From an uncultured Clostridia bacterium (lineage in GTDB: Bacteria > Bacillota > Clostridia > Lachnospirales > Anaerotignaceae): 15,119 bases of DNA. Shown here piece after piece: positions 1 to 6,249 of the stretch. The position numbers and the translations under genes were made by a program. Below the pieces are notes generated by a model. That model had not been told where the DNA came from. It saw nothing but the letters and a program-made list of their open reading frames with translations, and searched no databases. Position 1 is the stretch's first letter, and every line of letters begins with the position of its first letter. The stretch covers positions 1 through 15,119 of the forward strand of contig CAMQRG010000033.1 in the NCBI GenBank assembly GCA_947036475.1, given 5' to 3'.

Positions 1-60
1 GCTTTGGCTTTGGCTTTGGCTTTGGCTTTGGCTTTGGCTTTGGCTTTGGCTTTGGCTTTG
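1..60. repeat. Hexanucleotide tandem repeat at the contig edge, ten copies of GCTTTG
   Basis: Ten uninterrupted exact copies of GCTTTG fill the first 60 bases, and the array continues past the window edge. On the plus strand one frame reads alternating Ala-Leu and then Gly-stop (stop at 64-66), so the array could be the end of an upstream reading frame. The other frames read Leu-Trp or Phe-Gly repeats. A 6-bp unit would not shift a frame if copy number changed. It may be a real VNTR, or an assembly stop on a low-complexity stretch. No gene can be assigned to it. Confidence 0.9.
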
Positions 61-93
61 GGATAACTCTATTTTACAGAAGGGGAGATTATT

Positions 94-699
94 ATGAAGA
101 AAAAAGCAGTTGCATTTTGCCTGCTGGGCGCGATGGCACTCGGCACATGCACCGTTTCCGCGGCGAACGGCACAAAAAACATTTCCGCAACATTCCGCAA
201 TATCAAAATCGTTGTGGACGGGAAAGAGGTTTCCACAAGCGCAGAGCCGTTCATTTACAACGGGACGACATACCTGCCTATCCGCGCGGTGGGAGAGGCT
301 GTCGGCAAAGAAGTGACATGGAACGCAGGGACGAATACCGTTTACCTTGGGGAAGTACCCGAGAACGCGAAACAGCCAGAAACACCTGCCGCACCTGCGG
401 CAACAGGCAGTCTGCCGGTTTTCACGAAATTCATGGTGGAATCCGAAATGTACAGCGAGGAGGAAGTTTCTGAAGTGCTTGCAACAGTCCGTTCCGGCAA
501 GGAAAGTGCTTATATGATTGCCGAAATGTACCTTAAGTGCATAGATGAAGCTATATATGCGGACAACCCGCAGCTTGCAAGGGCTGCTTATGCGGAGGCG
601 CAGACCGCGCTTGCCAGCATTACGGGTGCTCCCGATTATGCGGAGGCGAAAGAGGAGTTTGAGCGCATATACCAGCAAGATTTCCTGCCAAGGATTTAA
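94..699 (+). CDS. Secreted stalk-domain protein (copper amine oxidase N-terminal-like domain)
   Basis: The protein has 201 residues. It begins with a signal peptide: Lys-rich residues 2-4, a hydrophobic core, and probable cleavage after VSA at about residue 23. There is no lipobox, since the cysteine is preceded by LGT. Residues about 37-90 match the copper amine oxidase N-terminal-like (stalk) domain: a VDG strand, then TYLPIRAVGEAVG, then a W-N-x-x-T-N-T-V strand. An Ala/Pro-rich linker (about 92-106) leads to an acidic, mostly helical C-terminal part (about 107-201) that I do not recognise. In Clostridia such domains occur on exported and wall-associated proteins; the name does not imply copper oxidase activity. 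The start is supported by AGGGGAG at 81-87, 6 nt before ATG. It appears monocistronic, with a terminator downstream. The specific role is unknown. Confidence 0.85.
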   Translation: MKKKAVAFCLLGAMALGTCTVSAANGTKNISATFRNIKIVVDGKEVSTSAEPFIYNGTTYLPIRAVGEAVGKEVTWNAGTNTVYLGEVPENAKQPETPAAPAATGSLPVFTKFMVESEMYSEEEVSEVLATVRSGKESAYMIAEMYLKCIDEAIYADNPQLARAAYAEAQTALASITGAPDYAEAKEEFERIYQQDFLPRI

Positions 700-708
700 G
701 CCCTGCGG

Positions 709-728
709 ATACGGGATTCCGCCCGTAT
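709..728 (+). other. Perfect 7-bp hairpin just after the stalk-protein stop codon
   Basis: ATACGGG (709-715) pairs exactly with CCCGTAT (722-728) across a 6-nt loop. No T tract follows, so alone it is not a canonical terminator. It lies about 20 bp upstream of one and may protect the 3' end of the mRNA. Confidence 0.5.
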
Positions 729-745
729 GAAATATACATATACAG

Positions 746-787
746 AAAAGGCCCCTGCTTTGCGGAAGCTCGGCGGGGGCTTTTGCT
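746..787 (+). terminator. Rho-independent terminator after the stalk-protein gene
   Basis: An AAAAG-GCCCC arm (746-755) pairs with GGGGC-TTTT (776-784) with one bulged G, enclosing a GC-rich loop. The 3' arm itself supplies the short T run. It ends the 94-699 transcript. Confidence 0.7.
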
Positions 788-803
788 GTGCCCAATTTCA
801 GGG

Positions 804-861
804 GCAAACTGGAAAAATGCGCAAAGAAATAATTTTTTTGTGCAAAAATGCGTGCAAACTG
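804..861. repeat. Short direct repeats in the A/T-rich upstream region of the S-component promoter
   Basis: GCAAACTG occurs at 804-811 and again at 854-861, exactly 50 bp apart. AAAAATGCG occurs at 813-821 and 844-852. They lie just upstream of the -35 box of the next gene. They could be regulator sites or chance repeats in A-rich DNA. The rest of the 700-1050 intergenic stretch is taken up by the upstream hairpin and terminator and by the promoter and leader. Confidence 0.4.
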
Positions 862-871
862 CAAAAAAATG

Positions 872-899
872 TTGTAATAATCTGATTTGCTGTTATAAT
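872..899 (+). promoter_or_regulatory. Sigma-A-type promoter of the ECF S-component gene
   Basis: The -35 box is TTGTAA (872-877), then a 16-bp spacer, then a consensus -10 TATAAT (894-899). Transcription should start near 906, leaving a leader of about 145 nt before the ATG at 1051. Confidence 0.75.
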
Positions 900-905
900 G
901 AAGAA

Positions 906-1034
906 GGTCGGACAATCCGGCGGAGTTAAGGGAAACGGACGTTATGCCAGCAGGCAGATGTACCGTATTCTTTCCAAAGGGGCGGAAGGCCATGACACCA
1001 TAATCATCTTATATCTCAGAAAAGAATGAGAATG
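906..1034 (+). promoter_or_regulatory. Candidate structured 5' leader (possible riboswitch) upstream of the S component
   Basis: The leader is unusually long and folds by eye. The first hairpin is GTCGGA/TCCGGC around a CAA triloop. A second, longer arm is built from GGAAA/TTTCC, ACGG/CCGT, ACG/TGT with a bulged A, and a terminal TGCC-AGCA-GGCA hairpin. The TTTCC strand can alternatively pair with a GGAAG further downstream, which would break the large arm and could act as a switch. Genes for vitamin S components are often riboswitch-controlled. I cannot match this leader from memory to TPP, cobalamin, THF or preQ1 consensus cores. The pantothenate-linked pan RNA is a possibility that I cannot test here. 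Confidence 0.4.
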
Positions 1035-1050
1035 AAAGGGGAACTGAAAA

Positions 1051-1698
1051 ATGAGTGAAACAGCAGTAAAAGAAGGCGCAGGGAAAGTGCGCAGAATGTC
1101 TGCAGGGGAGCTGACCACAATGGGGCTTCTGACAGGTATTCTGCTGCTTATGTCGTTTACGCCGCTGGGGTATTTCAGGACGCTTGGGCTGTCCATATCC
1201 CTTATGATGATTCCGGTAGCCATCGGCGCGATGCTGATTGGACCAATGGCAGGGCTCTGGCTGGGCTTCGTATTTGGCGCAACCAGCTTCCATCAGGCGC
1301 TGCTTGGAGGAAGCCCGTTCAGCACAATGCTGCTGAGCATCAGCGTTTTCCGTACATTTCTGGTATGCGTGCCTACGCGTATGCTTATGGGCTGGCTGAC
1401 AGGCGTGGTTTATCTGGCGGCGAAAAAAATGTTTTCCGGAAAAACGGTCAGCTATTTTATCGGCGGTTTCTTTGCGGCATTCCTGAATACGCTGTTTTTC
1501 ATGGGCGCATTGATTTTGCTGTTCTGGAATACAGAATACATTCAGGGACTGAGCGCGTCTTTGGGAACGTCGGGTCCGCTGCTCTTTGTTTTGGCTTTCG
1601 TAGGCGTCAACGGCGCGCTGGAAATGCCTGCAAGCTGTATTGTAGGCGGCGTAGTGACGAAGGCGGTCAGCCGGACGCTGCATAAAAAAGTGATATAA
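1051..1698 (+). CDS. ECF transporter S component, probably pantothenate-specific (PanT-like)
   Basis: This is a 215-residue integral membrane protein. A short charged N-terminus (about 1-20) precedes about six hydrophobic segments: LLTGILLLMSFTPLG, MMIPVAIGAMLIGPMAGLWLG, a loop with SFHQALLGGSPF, then more helices ending in a conserved-looking NGALEMPASCIVGG region. Size and pattern match the substrate-binding S components of energy-coupling factor transporters (ECF_trnsprt family), which work with a shared EcfT-EcfA-EcfA' module encoded elsewhere. The substrate is inferred only from context: two pantothenate kinase genes follow on the same strand, suggesting uptake then trapping by phosphorylation. 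Folate, thiamine or another vitamin remains possible. AAAGGGG at 1035-1041 lies 9 nt before ATG and supports this start. The gene has its own promoter and long leader, and a terminator-like hairpin separates it from coaX. Confidence 0.8.
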   Translation: MSETAVKEGAGKVRRMSAGELTTMGLLTGILLLMSFTPLGYFRTLGLSISLMMIPVAIGAMLIGPMAGLWLGFVFGATSFHQALLGGSPFSTMLLSISVFRTFLVCVPTRMLMGWLTGVVYLAAKKMFSGKTVSYFIGGFFAAFLNTLFFMGALILLFWNTEYIQGLSASLGTSGPLLFVLAFVGVNGALEMPASCIVGGVVTKAVSRTLHKKVI

Positions 1699-1740
1699 GC
1701 TATAATAAAAGGAAATTCATTACGGAAAGAAAAATCTGAC

Positions 1741-1778
1741 AGCGCAGGAGCGGGGAAACGCCCTTCCTGCGCTTTTTT
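1741..1778 (+). terminator. Terminator or attenuator hairpin between the S component and coaX copy 1
   Basis: AGCGCAGGA (1741-1749) pairs with TCCTGCGCT (1765-1773). The loop side adds partial G/C pairing, and six T follow. It ends only about 30 bp before the coaX ribosome site. I see no promoter between it and coaX, so coaX must be read through it. A TATAAT at 1701-1706 with a weak -35 could start a short leader. CTGCGC in the 3' arm (1767-1772) can also pair with GCGCAG at 1789-1794, a possible antiterminator. Confidence 0.75.
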
Positions 1779-1822
1779 AAGCCGCTGGGCGCAGATGCGG
1801 GCGGCGCAAGGAGAATATGAAT

Positions 1823-2599
1823 ATGATACTTGTCATTGATGTAAGCAATACGAATATGGTATTCGGTGTATTTGAGGGGAAAACGCTCAAGGCAAGCTGG
1901 CGGCTTTCCACGCAGAGCGGCCGCACATCTGATGAAACGGGGCTGATGATTCGTTCGCTGTTTGAATATTCCGAGGTTTCTGTGGGCGATGTGAAAGCGG
2001 TCGTAGTTTCTTCTGTTGTGCCGAACGTGATGTATTCCACGCTGAACGGGATACGGAAATTTTTGAACATGGAACCGATGATTGTGCGCGCAGGCATGAA
2101 AACAGGAATCAACCTGCGTATGGAAAACCCTAAGGAAATGGGGACAGACAGAATTGTGAACCTTGTCGCTGCCTATGAGATTTATGGCGGACCGGCAATT
2201 GTGGTGGATTACAGTACGGCAACGACGTTTGATGTTGTCAGCGAAACAGGCGAATTTTTAACGGGAATTACCGCGCCGGGGCTTGAAATCTGTGCAGATG
2301 CGCTTTACCATAAGGCTGCGAAACTGCCGAAATTTGAAATTGTGCGTCCAAGGAGCATGATTACGCGGAATACAGTGGAAAGCATGCAGGCGGGGCTGGT
2401 ATACGGGCATATCGGCGAAGCGGTTTATATTATAGAGCAGATACGGGAGTATTTTGGCCTGCCGGATATGAAGGTAATTGCCACCGGCGGATTTGCGAAG
2501 GTCATTCAGGAGGAAAATAAAATTTTCGATGTATATGATCCTGTTCTTGCGCTGCATGGGCTGCGGCTGATTTATGAAAAGAACAAGAGCAGGAGATAG
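1823..2599 (+). CDS. coaX: Type III pantothenate kinase paralogue 1, with altered phosphate loops
   Basis: The protein has 258 residues, a normal length for CoaX, the ASKHA-fold kinase that converts pantothenate to 4'-phosphopantothenate in the first step of CoA synthesis. Family landmarks are present: the N-terminal phosphate motif (D6-V-S-N-T-N), the GxDR catalytic motif (GTDR, 107-110), a second phosphate motif (D129-Y-S-T-A-T-T), and ATGG near the C-terminus. The glycine normal in both phosphate motifs (DxGNT, DxGTA) is Ser here, at residues 8 and 131. Copy 2 keeps both. This may mean altered kinetics, a regulatory role, or loss of activity. ATG 1823 is preferred over ATG 1817 because AAGGAG (1808-1813) is 9 nt from the former and 3 nt from the latter, and the resulting N-terminus matches copy 2. 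The stop overlaps the next ribosome site. Confidence 0.88.
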   Translation: MILVIDVSNTNMVFGVFEGKTLKASWRLSTQSGRTSDETGLMIRSLFEYSEVSVGDVKAVVVSSVVPNVMYSTLNGIRKFLNMEPMIVRAGMKTGINLRMENPKEMGTDRIVNLVAAYEIYGGPAIVVDYSTATTFDVVSETGEFLTGITAPGLEICADALYHKAAKLPKFEIVRPRSMITRNTVESMQAGLVYGHIGEAVYIIEQIREYFGLPDMKVIATGGFAKVIQEENKIFDVYDPVLALHGLRLIYEKNKSRR

Positions 2600-2610
2600 G
2601 AGGCAGACAG

Positions 2611-3381
2611 ATGCTTTTGGTAATCGACGTTGGCAATACAAATTATGTTTTGGGCGTGTACCGAGGGGACAAGCTGATTAAATGCTGGCGTATGGCGACC
2701 GGAGATAATCGGACGGCAGATGAAACAGGCATTTTTATACATGGGCTTTTCGATGCTTCGGGCGTAAACGCAAAGGATATTGAAGCGGTTATCATTTCTT
2801 CCGTCGTGCCGGACATTATGTATTCGCTGACGCAGGGGATACGGAAATATCTTGGTATCGAACCGATGATTGTGAGCGCGGGAATGAAAACGGGCATCGT
2901 AATCAAACGGGATAACCCCAGAGCGGTAGGTGCGGACAGAATCGTCAATATGGTGGCGGCAAACGAGATTTACGGCGGGCCTGCAATTGTCATTGACTAT
3001 GGTACGGCAAACACGTTTGACGTAATCAACGAAAAATCGGAATTTATCACCGGTTTTATTACACCGGGTATTTCGACCTGCGCAGACGCGCTTTACCAGC
3101 GGGCGGCACAGCTGCCGAAGGTGGAAATCAAAAAGCCGAAATCTATCGTTGTGAAAAATACGGTGGGCAGCATACAGGCAGGGCTTGTGCTGGGGCATAT
3201 CGGGCAGACGAGATATATTATACAGGAGCTGAAACGGGAGCTGAACCTGCCGGATATGAAAGTCATTGCGACAGGCGGGCTTGCGCGGGTGATTGACCCT
3301 GACAGAAAAATTTTCGATGTGCTTGACCCTGTGCTGACGCTCAAGGGACTGAAAATATTGTATCAAAAAAATAAGGGCTGA
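2611..3381 (+). CDS. coaX: Type III pantothenate kinase paralogue 2, canonical
   Basis: The protein has 256 residues and aligns without gaps to copy 1, at about 60% identity by my hand count. All expected CoaX motifs are intact: DVGNTN at 6-11, GADR at 107-110 with the catalytic Asp, DYGTANTFD at 129-137, and ATGG in the C-terminal region. It should therefore be the functional pantothenate kinase of the pair. CoaX enzymes act in the cytoplasm, usually need a monovalent cation, and are insensitive to CoA feedback. AGGAGG at 2598-2603 overlaps the TAG of copy 1 (2597-2599) and lies 7 nt before ATG, so the two are almost certainly co-transcribed and probably translationally coupled. A strong terminator follows directly, so it is the last gene of the module. 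Confidence 0.95.
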   Translation: MLLVIDVGNTNYVLGVYRGDKLIKCWRMATGDNRTADETGIFIHGLFDASGVNAKDIEAVIISSVVPDIMYSLTQGIRKYLGIEPMIVSAGMKTGIVIKRDNPRAVGADRIVNMVAANEIYGGPAIVIDYGTANTFDVINEKSEFITGFITPGISTCADALYQRAAQLPKVEIKKPKSIVVKNTVGSIQAGLVLGHIGQTRYIIQELKRELNLPDMKVIATGGLARVIDPDRKIFDVLDPVLTLKGLKILYQKNKG

Positions 3382-3390
3382 AGGCCATGC

Positions 3391-3422
3391 GGGGCAGACG
3401 GTTTTGTCTGCCCTGTCTTTTT
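3391..3422 (+). terminator. Rho-independent terminator after coaX copy 2
   Basis: GGGCAGAC (3392-3399) pairs perfectly with GTCTGCCC (3406-3413) over a 6-nt loop, followed by TGTCTTTTT. It lies 10 bp after the stop codon. Confidence 0.9.
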
Positions 3423-3480
3423 GAGAAAGCGATGGTCGGCAGGATTAGAATGTTTTTCTTTCGGAAAAATATATTTTGGG

Positions 3481-3509
3481 TAGGCAAAGCAGATGTTTTG
3501 TGCTATACT
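3481..3509 (+). promoter_or_regulatory. Extended -10 promoter of secD-secF
   Basis: The -10 box TATACT (3504-3509) is preceded by TG one base upstream (TGCTATACT). A weak -35, TAGGCA (3481-3486), sits at 17-bp spacing. The roughly 65-nt leader holds a small hairpin, GTTCT/AGAAC. Together with the upstream terminator, it makes secDF an independent unit. Confidence 0.6.
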
Positions 3510-3580
3510 TTTTTGCGGAAAAGTTCTGTTAAGAACTAAATATGTTCGCAGGGAACAAAGAATTTTGGGAGGTATCAAAA

Positions 3581-4819
3581 ATGAAAATGAAAGGCAGGCT
3601 GATGCTGCTTGTCATGCTGATTGCAGCAATCGCGCTGGGTGCGGTTTCTTACTACGGCATCGGCGAGGACAGGCAGATGAGTGCGGCGATGATCAAGCAG
3701 GGGCTGGATCTGAGCGGCGGCGTGGACATTGTGTATGAAGCGGACCAGGCGGCAGTAACCGAGGAGGAAATGGCTGCGGCAATTTCTCTGCTCCAGGGAC
3801 GTCTGGACTGGAACGGCTGGACGGAGGCGGAAGTCGCAAAGGAAGGCGACAAGCGCATTCGCGTGCAGATTCCCGGTGTGGAAAATGCGGAAGAAGCCAT
3901 ACAGCAGATTGGCAAGACGGCGCAGCTTTCTTTTGCAGATGAGGCGGGAAATGTTCTGCTGACCGGCGACATGGTGCGCAACGCTACGAAACAGGTAGGC
4001 GCAATGGAGCAAAATGGCCCTTCTGCGCCGTATGTTGCGCTTGAATTTAACGATGAGGGCAGACAGCGTTTTGCGGCTGCGACTGCGGAAAATATCGGCA
4101 AGGTCATTTATATCATCATGGACGAGGAAGTTATCAGCGCGCCTGTAGTGCAGACTGCCATTACAGACGGACAGGCTGTAATTACCGGACAGTTTACCGG
4201 AGAAGGTGCGGAGGAACTTGCGTCTTTGATTCGTGCGGGTTCTCTGCCGTTTAACCTGAACGTCATACAGATGAAGAACGTAGGCGCAAGGCTGGGTGCG
4301 GACGCGCTTTCCGCCGGCATAAAGGCGGGCGCAATCGGTATTGGGCTGGTGCTGCTGTTTATGCTTTTTGCATATAAGGTGCTGGGGCTTGCGGCAGACT
4401 GGGCTCTGCTGATTTATATGGGCCTGGAACTGATTGCGCTGAGTGTGCTGCATGTAACGCTGACGCTGCCGGGTATTGCGGGCATTGTGCTTTCCGCAGG
4501 TATGGCAGTGGACGCAAACGTCGTTATTTTTGAGCGCATCAAAGAGGAACTGATACAGGACAAGACACTGCGCTCCGCTGTGAAAAACGGTTTTTCCAGA
4601 GCCCTGCCGGCTATTCTGGACGGCAACGTAACAACACTGATTGCGGCAGGCGTACTGTTCTTCCTTGGTTCGGGTACGGTGAAAGGCTTTGCGACAACGC
4701 TGATGATTGGTATTATTATTTCCATGTTCACCGCGCTTGTGATAACACGGGTAATTGTAAAAGGGCTGATTTATGCAGGTGTGCATAACCCGAAATATTA
4801 TGGGCTGAGAGCGAAGTAA
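3581..4819 (+). CDS. secD: Protein translocase subunit SecD
   Basis: The protein has 412 residues. SecD and SecF form an RND-type membrane complex that uses the proton gradient to pull preproteins out of the SecYEG channel. An N-terminal membrane helix (about 7-25) is followed by the signature GLDLSGG (41-47), a large extracytoplasmic region (about 50-230), and five C-terminal helices. These include AGMAVDANVVIFERI, in which D311 is the expected proton-relay Asp. It is shorter than the roughly 615 residues of E. coli SecD, as is usual when Firmicutes encode separate SecD and SecF. ATG 3581 is chosen because GGGAGG (3567-3572) lies 8 nt upstream. An in-frame ATG at 3542 has no such site and would add 13 non-homologous residues. 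It sits in an operon with secF, and the secF ribosome site overlaps its stop. Confidence 0.96.
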   Translation: MKMKGRLMLLVMLIAAIALGAVSYYGIGEDRQMSAAMIKQGLDLSGGVDIVYEADQAAVTEEEMAAAISLLQGRLDWNGWTEAEVAKEGDKRIRVQIPGVENAEEAIQQIGKTAQLSFADEAGNVLLTGDMVRNATKQVGAMEQNGPSAPYVALEFNDEGRQRFAAATAENIGKVIYIIMDEEVISAPVVQTAITDGQAVITGQFTGEGAEELASLIRAGSLPFNLNVIQMKNVGARLGADALSAGIKAGAIGIGLVLLFMLFAYKVLGLAADWALLIYMGLELIALSVLHVTLTLPGIAGIVLSAGMAVDANVVIFERIKEELIQDKTLRSAVKNGFSRALPAILDGNVTTLIAAGVLFFLGSGTVKGFATTLMIGIIISMFTALVITRVIVKGLIYAGVHNPKYYGLRAK

Positions 4820-4832
4820 GGAGGCGGAAAAA

Positions 4833-5720
4833 ATGAAGATAATCGAGAACAGAAAAATATTTTTTGCCGTTTCCGTTGTGCTGATTTGCATTGGCCTTGC
4901 GGCGATGGCGTTCAACGCGAACGCGGGGCGCGGGGCACTGAATTGGGACGTAGAATTTACGGGAGGCACGTCCATGGAGCTTGACATGGGCGCTGAGTTT
5001 GAAAACGATACGCTGGAGGATATCGTGCGGGAGGTAACGGGGCAGACAAGCCCGCAGATTCAGCAGGTGATTGGTACAAATTCTGTTGGTATTAAATTGC
5101 AGTCTATTGACAGCGAAATGCGCGTTGCACTGATGGACGCAGTTACAAAGGAGTATCCTGACGCGGAACTGACAGAGGCCAACGATATCAGCGGTACAGT
5201 CAGCGGGGAGATGCAGCAGGCGGCAATCAAGGCAACATTGATTGCCTGCGTGGCAATGCTCCTGTATATTTCCCTTCGGTTCAAGGATTTTCGTGCTGGC
5301 GGCAGTGCCATCATCGCGTTGATTCACGACGTCCTGATTGTGCTGGCGGCATATGCGGTCCTGCGTATTCCCGTCAATCAGTCATTCATTGCGGTACTGC
5401 TGACGATACTGGGCTATTCGGTCAATTCGACTATCGTAATTTTTGACCGTATCCGCGAAAATAAATCCGCGTTCCAGACGGGGCATGCAGCGGAGAAAAT
5501 TAATAAGAGCGTCAGCCAGACGCTGGCAAGGTCTATCAATACGTCTTTGACAACACTGTTTACTATTGGCGCAATTTATATTCTGGGCGTGCAGTCTATT
5601 AAGGAATTTTCACTGCCGCTGATTGTCGGCATCGTTGCAGGTGCGTATTCGTCTATCTGCATTTCCGGCTCGGTATGGTATACCTTCCTGCCGAAAATTG
5701 AAAAGGGCGAAAAGGCCTGA
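4833..5720 (+). CDS. secF: Protein translocase subunit SecF
   Basis: The protein has 295 residues, typical for SecF, and partners SecD in proton-driven late protein export. An N-terminal helix (about 9-27) is followed by the FTGGTSMEL motif (42-50, the SecF counterpart of the SecD glycine motif) and a periplasmic-type domain to about 130. Five helices follow, containing GYSVNSTIVIFDRIRENK from residue 194. Its D/R-rich end is the family signature. AAGGAGG (4818-4824) overlaps the secD TAA and lies 8 nt before ATG, indicating coupled translation. No yajC is visible nearby. The operon ends here; downstream transcripts on both strands meet at the inverted repeat at 5812-5844. Confidence 0.96.
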   Translation: MKIIENRKIFFAVSVVLICIGLAAMAFNANAGRGALNWDVEFTGGTSMELDMGAEFENDTLEDIVREVTGQTSPQIQQVIGTNSVGIKLQSIDSEMRVALMDAVTKEYPDAELTEANDISGTVSGEMQQAAIKATLIACVAMLLYISLRFKDFRAGGSAIIALIHDVLIVLAAYAVLRIPVNQSFIAVLLTILGYSVNSTIVIFDRIRENKSAFQTGHAAEKINKSVSQTLARSINTSLTTLFTIGAIYILGVQSIKEFSLPLIVGIVAGAYSSICISGSVWYTFLPKIEKGEKA

Positions 5721-5811
5721 CATTTGGAAGACAGAGAAGGAACCCGTATGGCGGTTTGGCTCAAGAAAACATGTTTTTCTGCGGTTTTGCTTTTCGGGTG
5801 CTGAATGTAAA

Positions 5812-5844
5812 AAATATCCGCAGACCTGAGGTCTGCGGATATTT
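5812..5844 (-). terminator. Perfect 15-bp inverted repeat acting as terminator between convergent genes
   Basis: AAATATCCGCAGACC (5812-5826) and its exact complement (5830-5844) flank a TGA loop. On the minus strand the stem is followed by an extended T run, because TGTAAAAAA lies just left of it, making a strong terminator for the 71-aa gene. On the plus strand the tail is TTTATATATTG, a weaker terminator for secF. It is probably bidirectional. Confidence 0.85.
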
Positions 5845-5887
5845 ATATATTGTAAGGAAAAATACTATCGTTTTTCAGCCGCAAAGA

Positions 5888-6103
5888 TTATGCATGCAGC
5901 AGCTTTGCGGTTCTTTTTTCTGCCCAGTTCATGCTTAAATCGCAGAGTGTTACAAATGCAGCTGCTGTCAGCAGTATGCCCGCCGCAACAACAACATGAC
6001 CGGCAAAAGTAGCTGTACCCAGAACACCGATGTAGCAAAGGATTGCGAATAACACGATGTCTGCAAGAATTACGCTGTTCTGAAAATATTTATCGTTTTT
6101 CAT
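5888..6103 (-). CDS. Small two-helix membrane protein, unknown function
   Basis: The protein has 71 residues. After a short polar N-terminus (KNDKYFQNS) there are two hydrophobic stretches, about 9-31 and 36-56. The C-terminal tail is basic and mixed (NWAEKRTAKLL), presumably cytoplasmic. I recognise no family. ATG 6103 is preferred over ATG 6109 because AGGAGG (6118-6113) is 9 nt from the former and only 3 nt from the latter. A good promoter lies just upstream and a strong terminator downstream, so it is a true, independently transcribed gene. Its position directly after the stalk/DUF3298 gene may be incidental, although I see no terminator between them, so read-through from the upstream operon is possible. 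Confidence 0.75.
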   Translation of the reverse strand: MKNDKYFQNSVILADIVLFAILCYIGVLGTATFAGHVVVAAGILLTAAAFVTLCDLSMNWAEKRTAKLLHA

Positions 6104-6166
6104 AGCCATTTACCTCCTGAAGATATGATTTTTTATCTGTTTTGGAGATCTCCCTTTCATGGCTAT

Positions 6167-6195
6167 ACTATAACACGAAGTTTTCTGTTTGTAAA
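6167..6195 (-). promoter_or_regulatory. Sigma-A promoter of the 71-aa membrane protein gene
   Basis: On the minus strand, TTTACA (6195-6190) and TATAGT (6172-6167) are separated by exactly 17 bp. Each differs from consensus at one base. Confidence 0.8.
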
Positions 6196-6249
6196 ATTCA
6201 AAGAATCTAATTCCATGATTGATAAATTCAATATAAGACCGGCGTCTTT

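Noticed and set aside
94..699. Copper amine oxidase activity for the stalk-domain proteins.
   Set aside because: Only the N-terminal-like domain is present; the catalytic copper and quinone-cofactor domain is absent.
3542..3580. Longer SecD starting at ATG 3542.
   Set aside because: No ribosome site precedes it, and the SecD-like N-terminal helix begins after the ATG at 3581, which has GGGAGG upstream.
3575..4987. Long minus-strand open frame antisense to secD.
   Set aside because: It is rich in Arg, His, Gln and Cys with no recognisable motif and no ribosome site, and the opposite strand encodes an unmistakable SecD.
5721..5811. Small gene between secF and the inverted repeat.
   Set aside because: Open frames here overlap secF or lack a ribosome site, and the peptides show no coding character.
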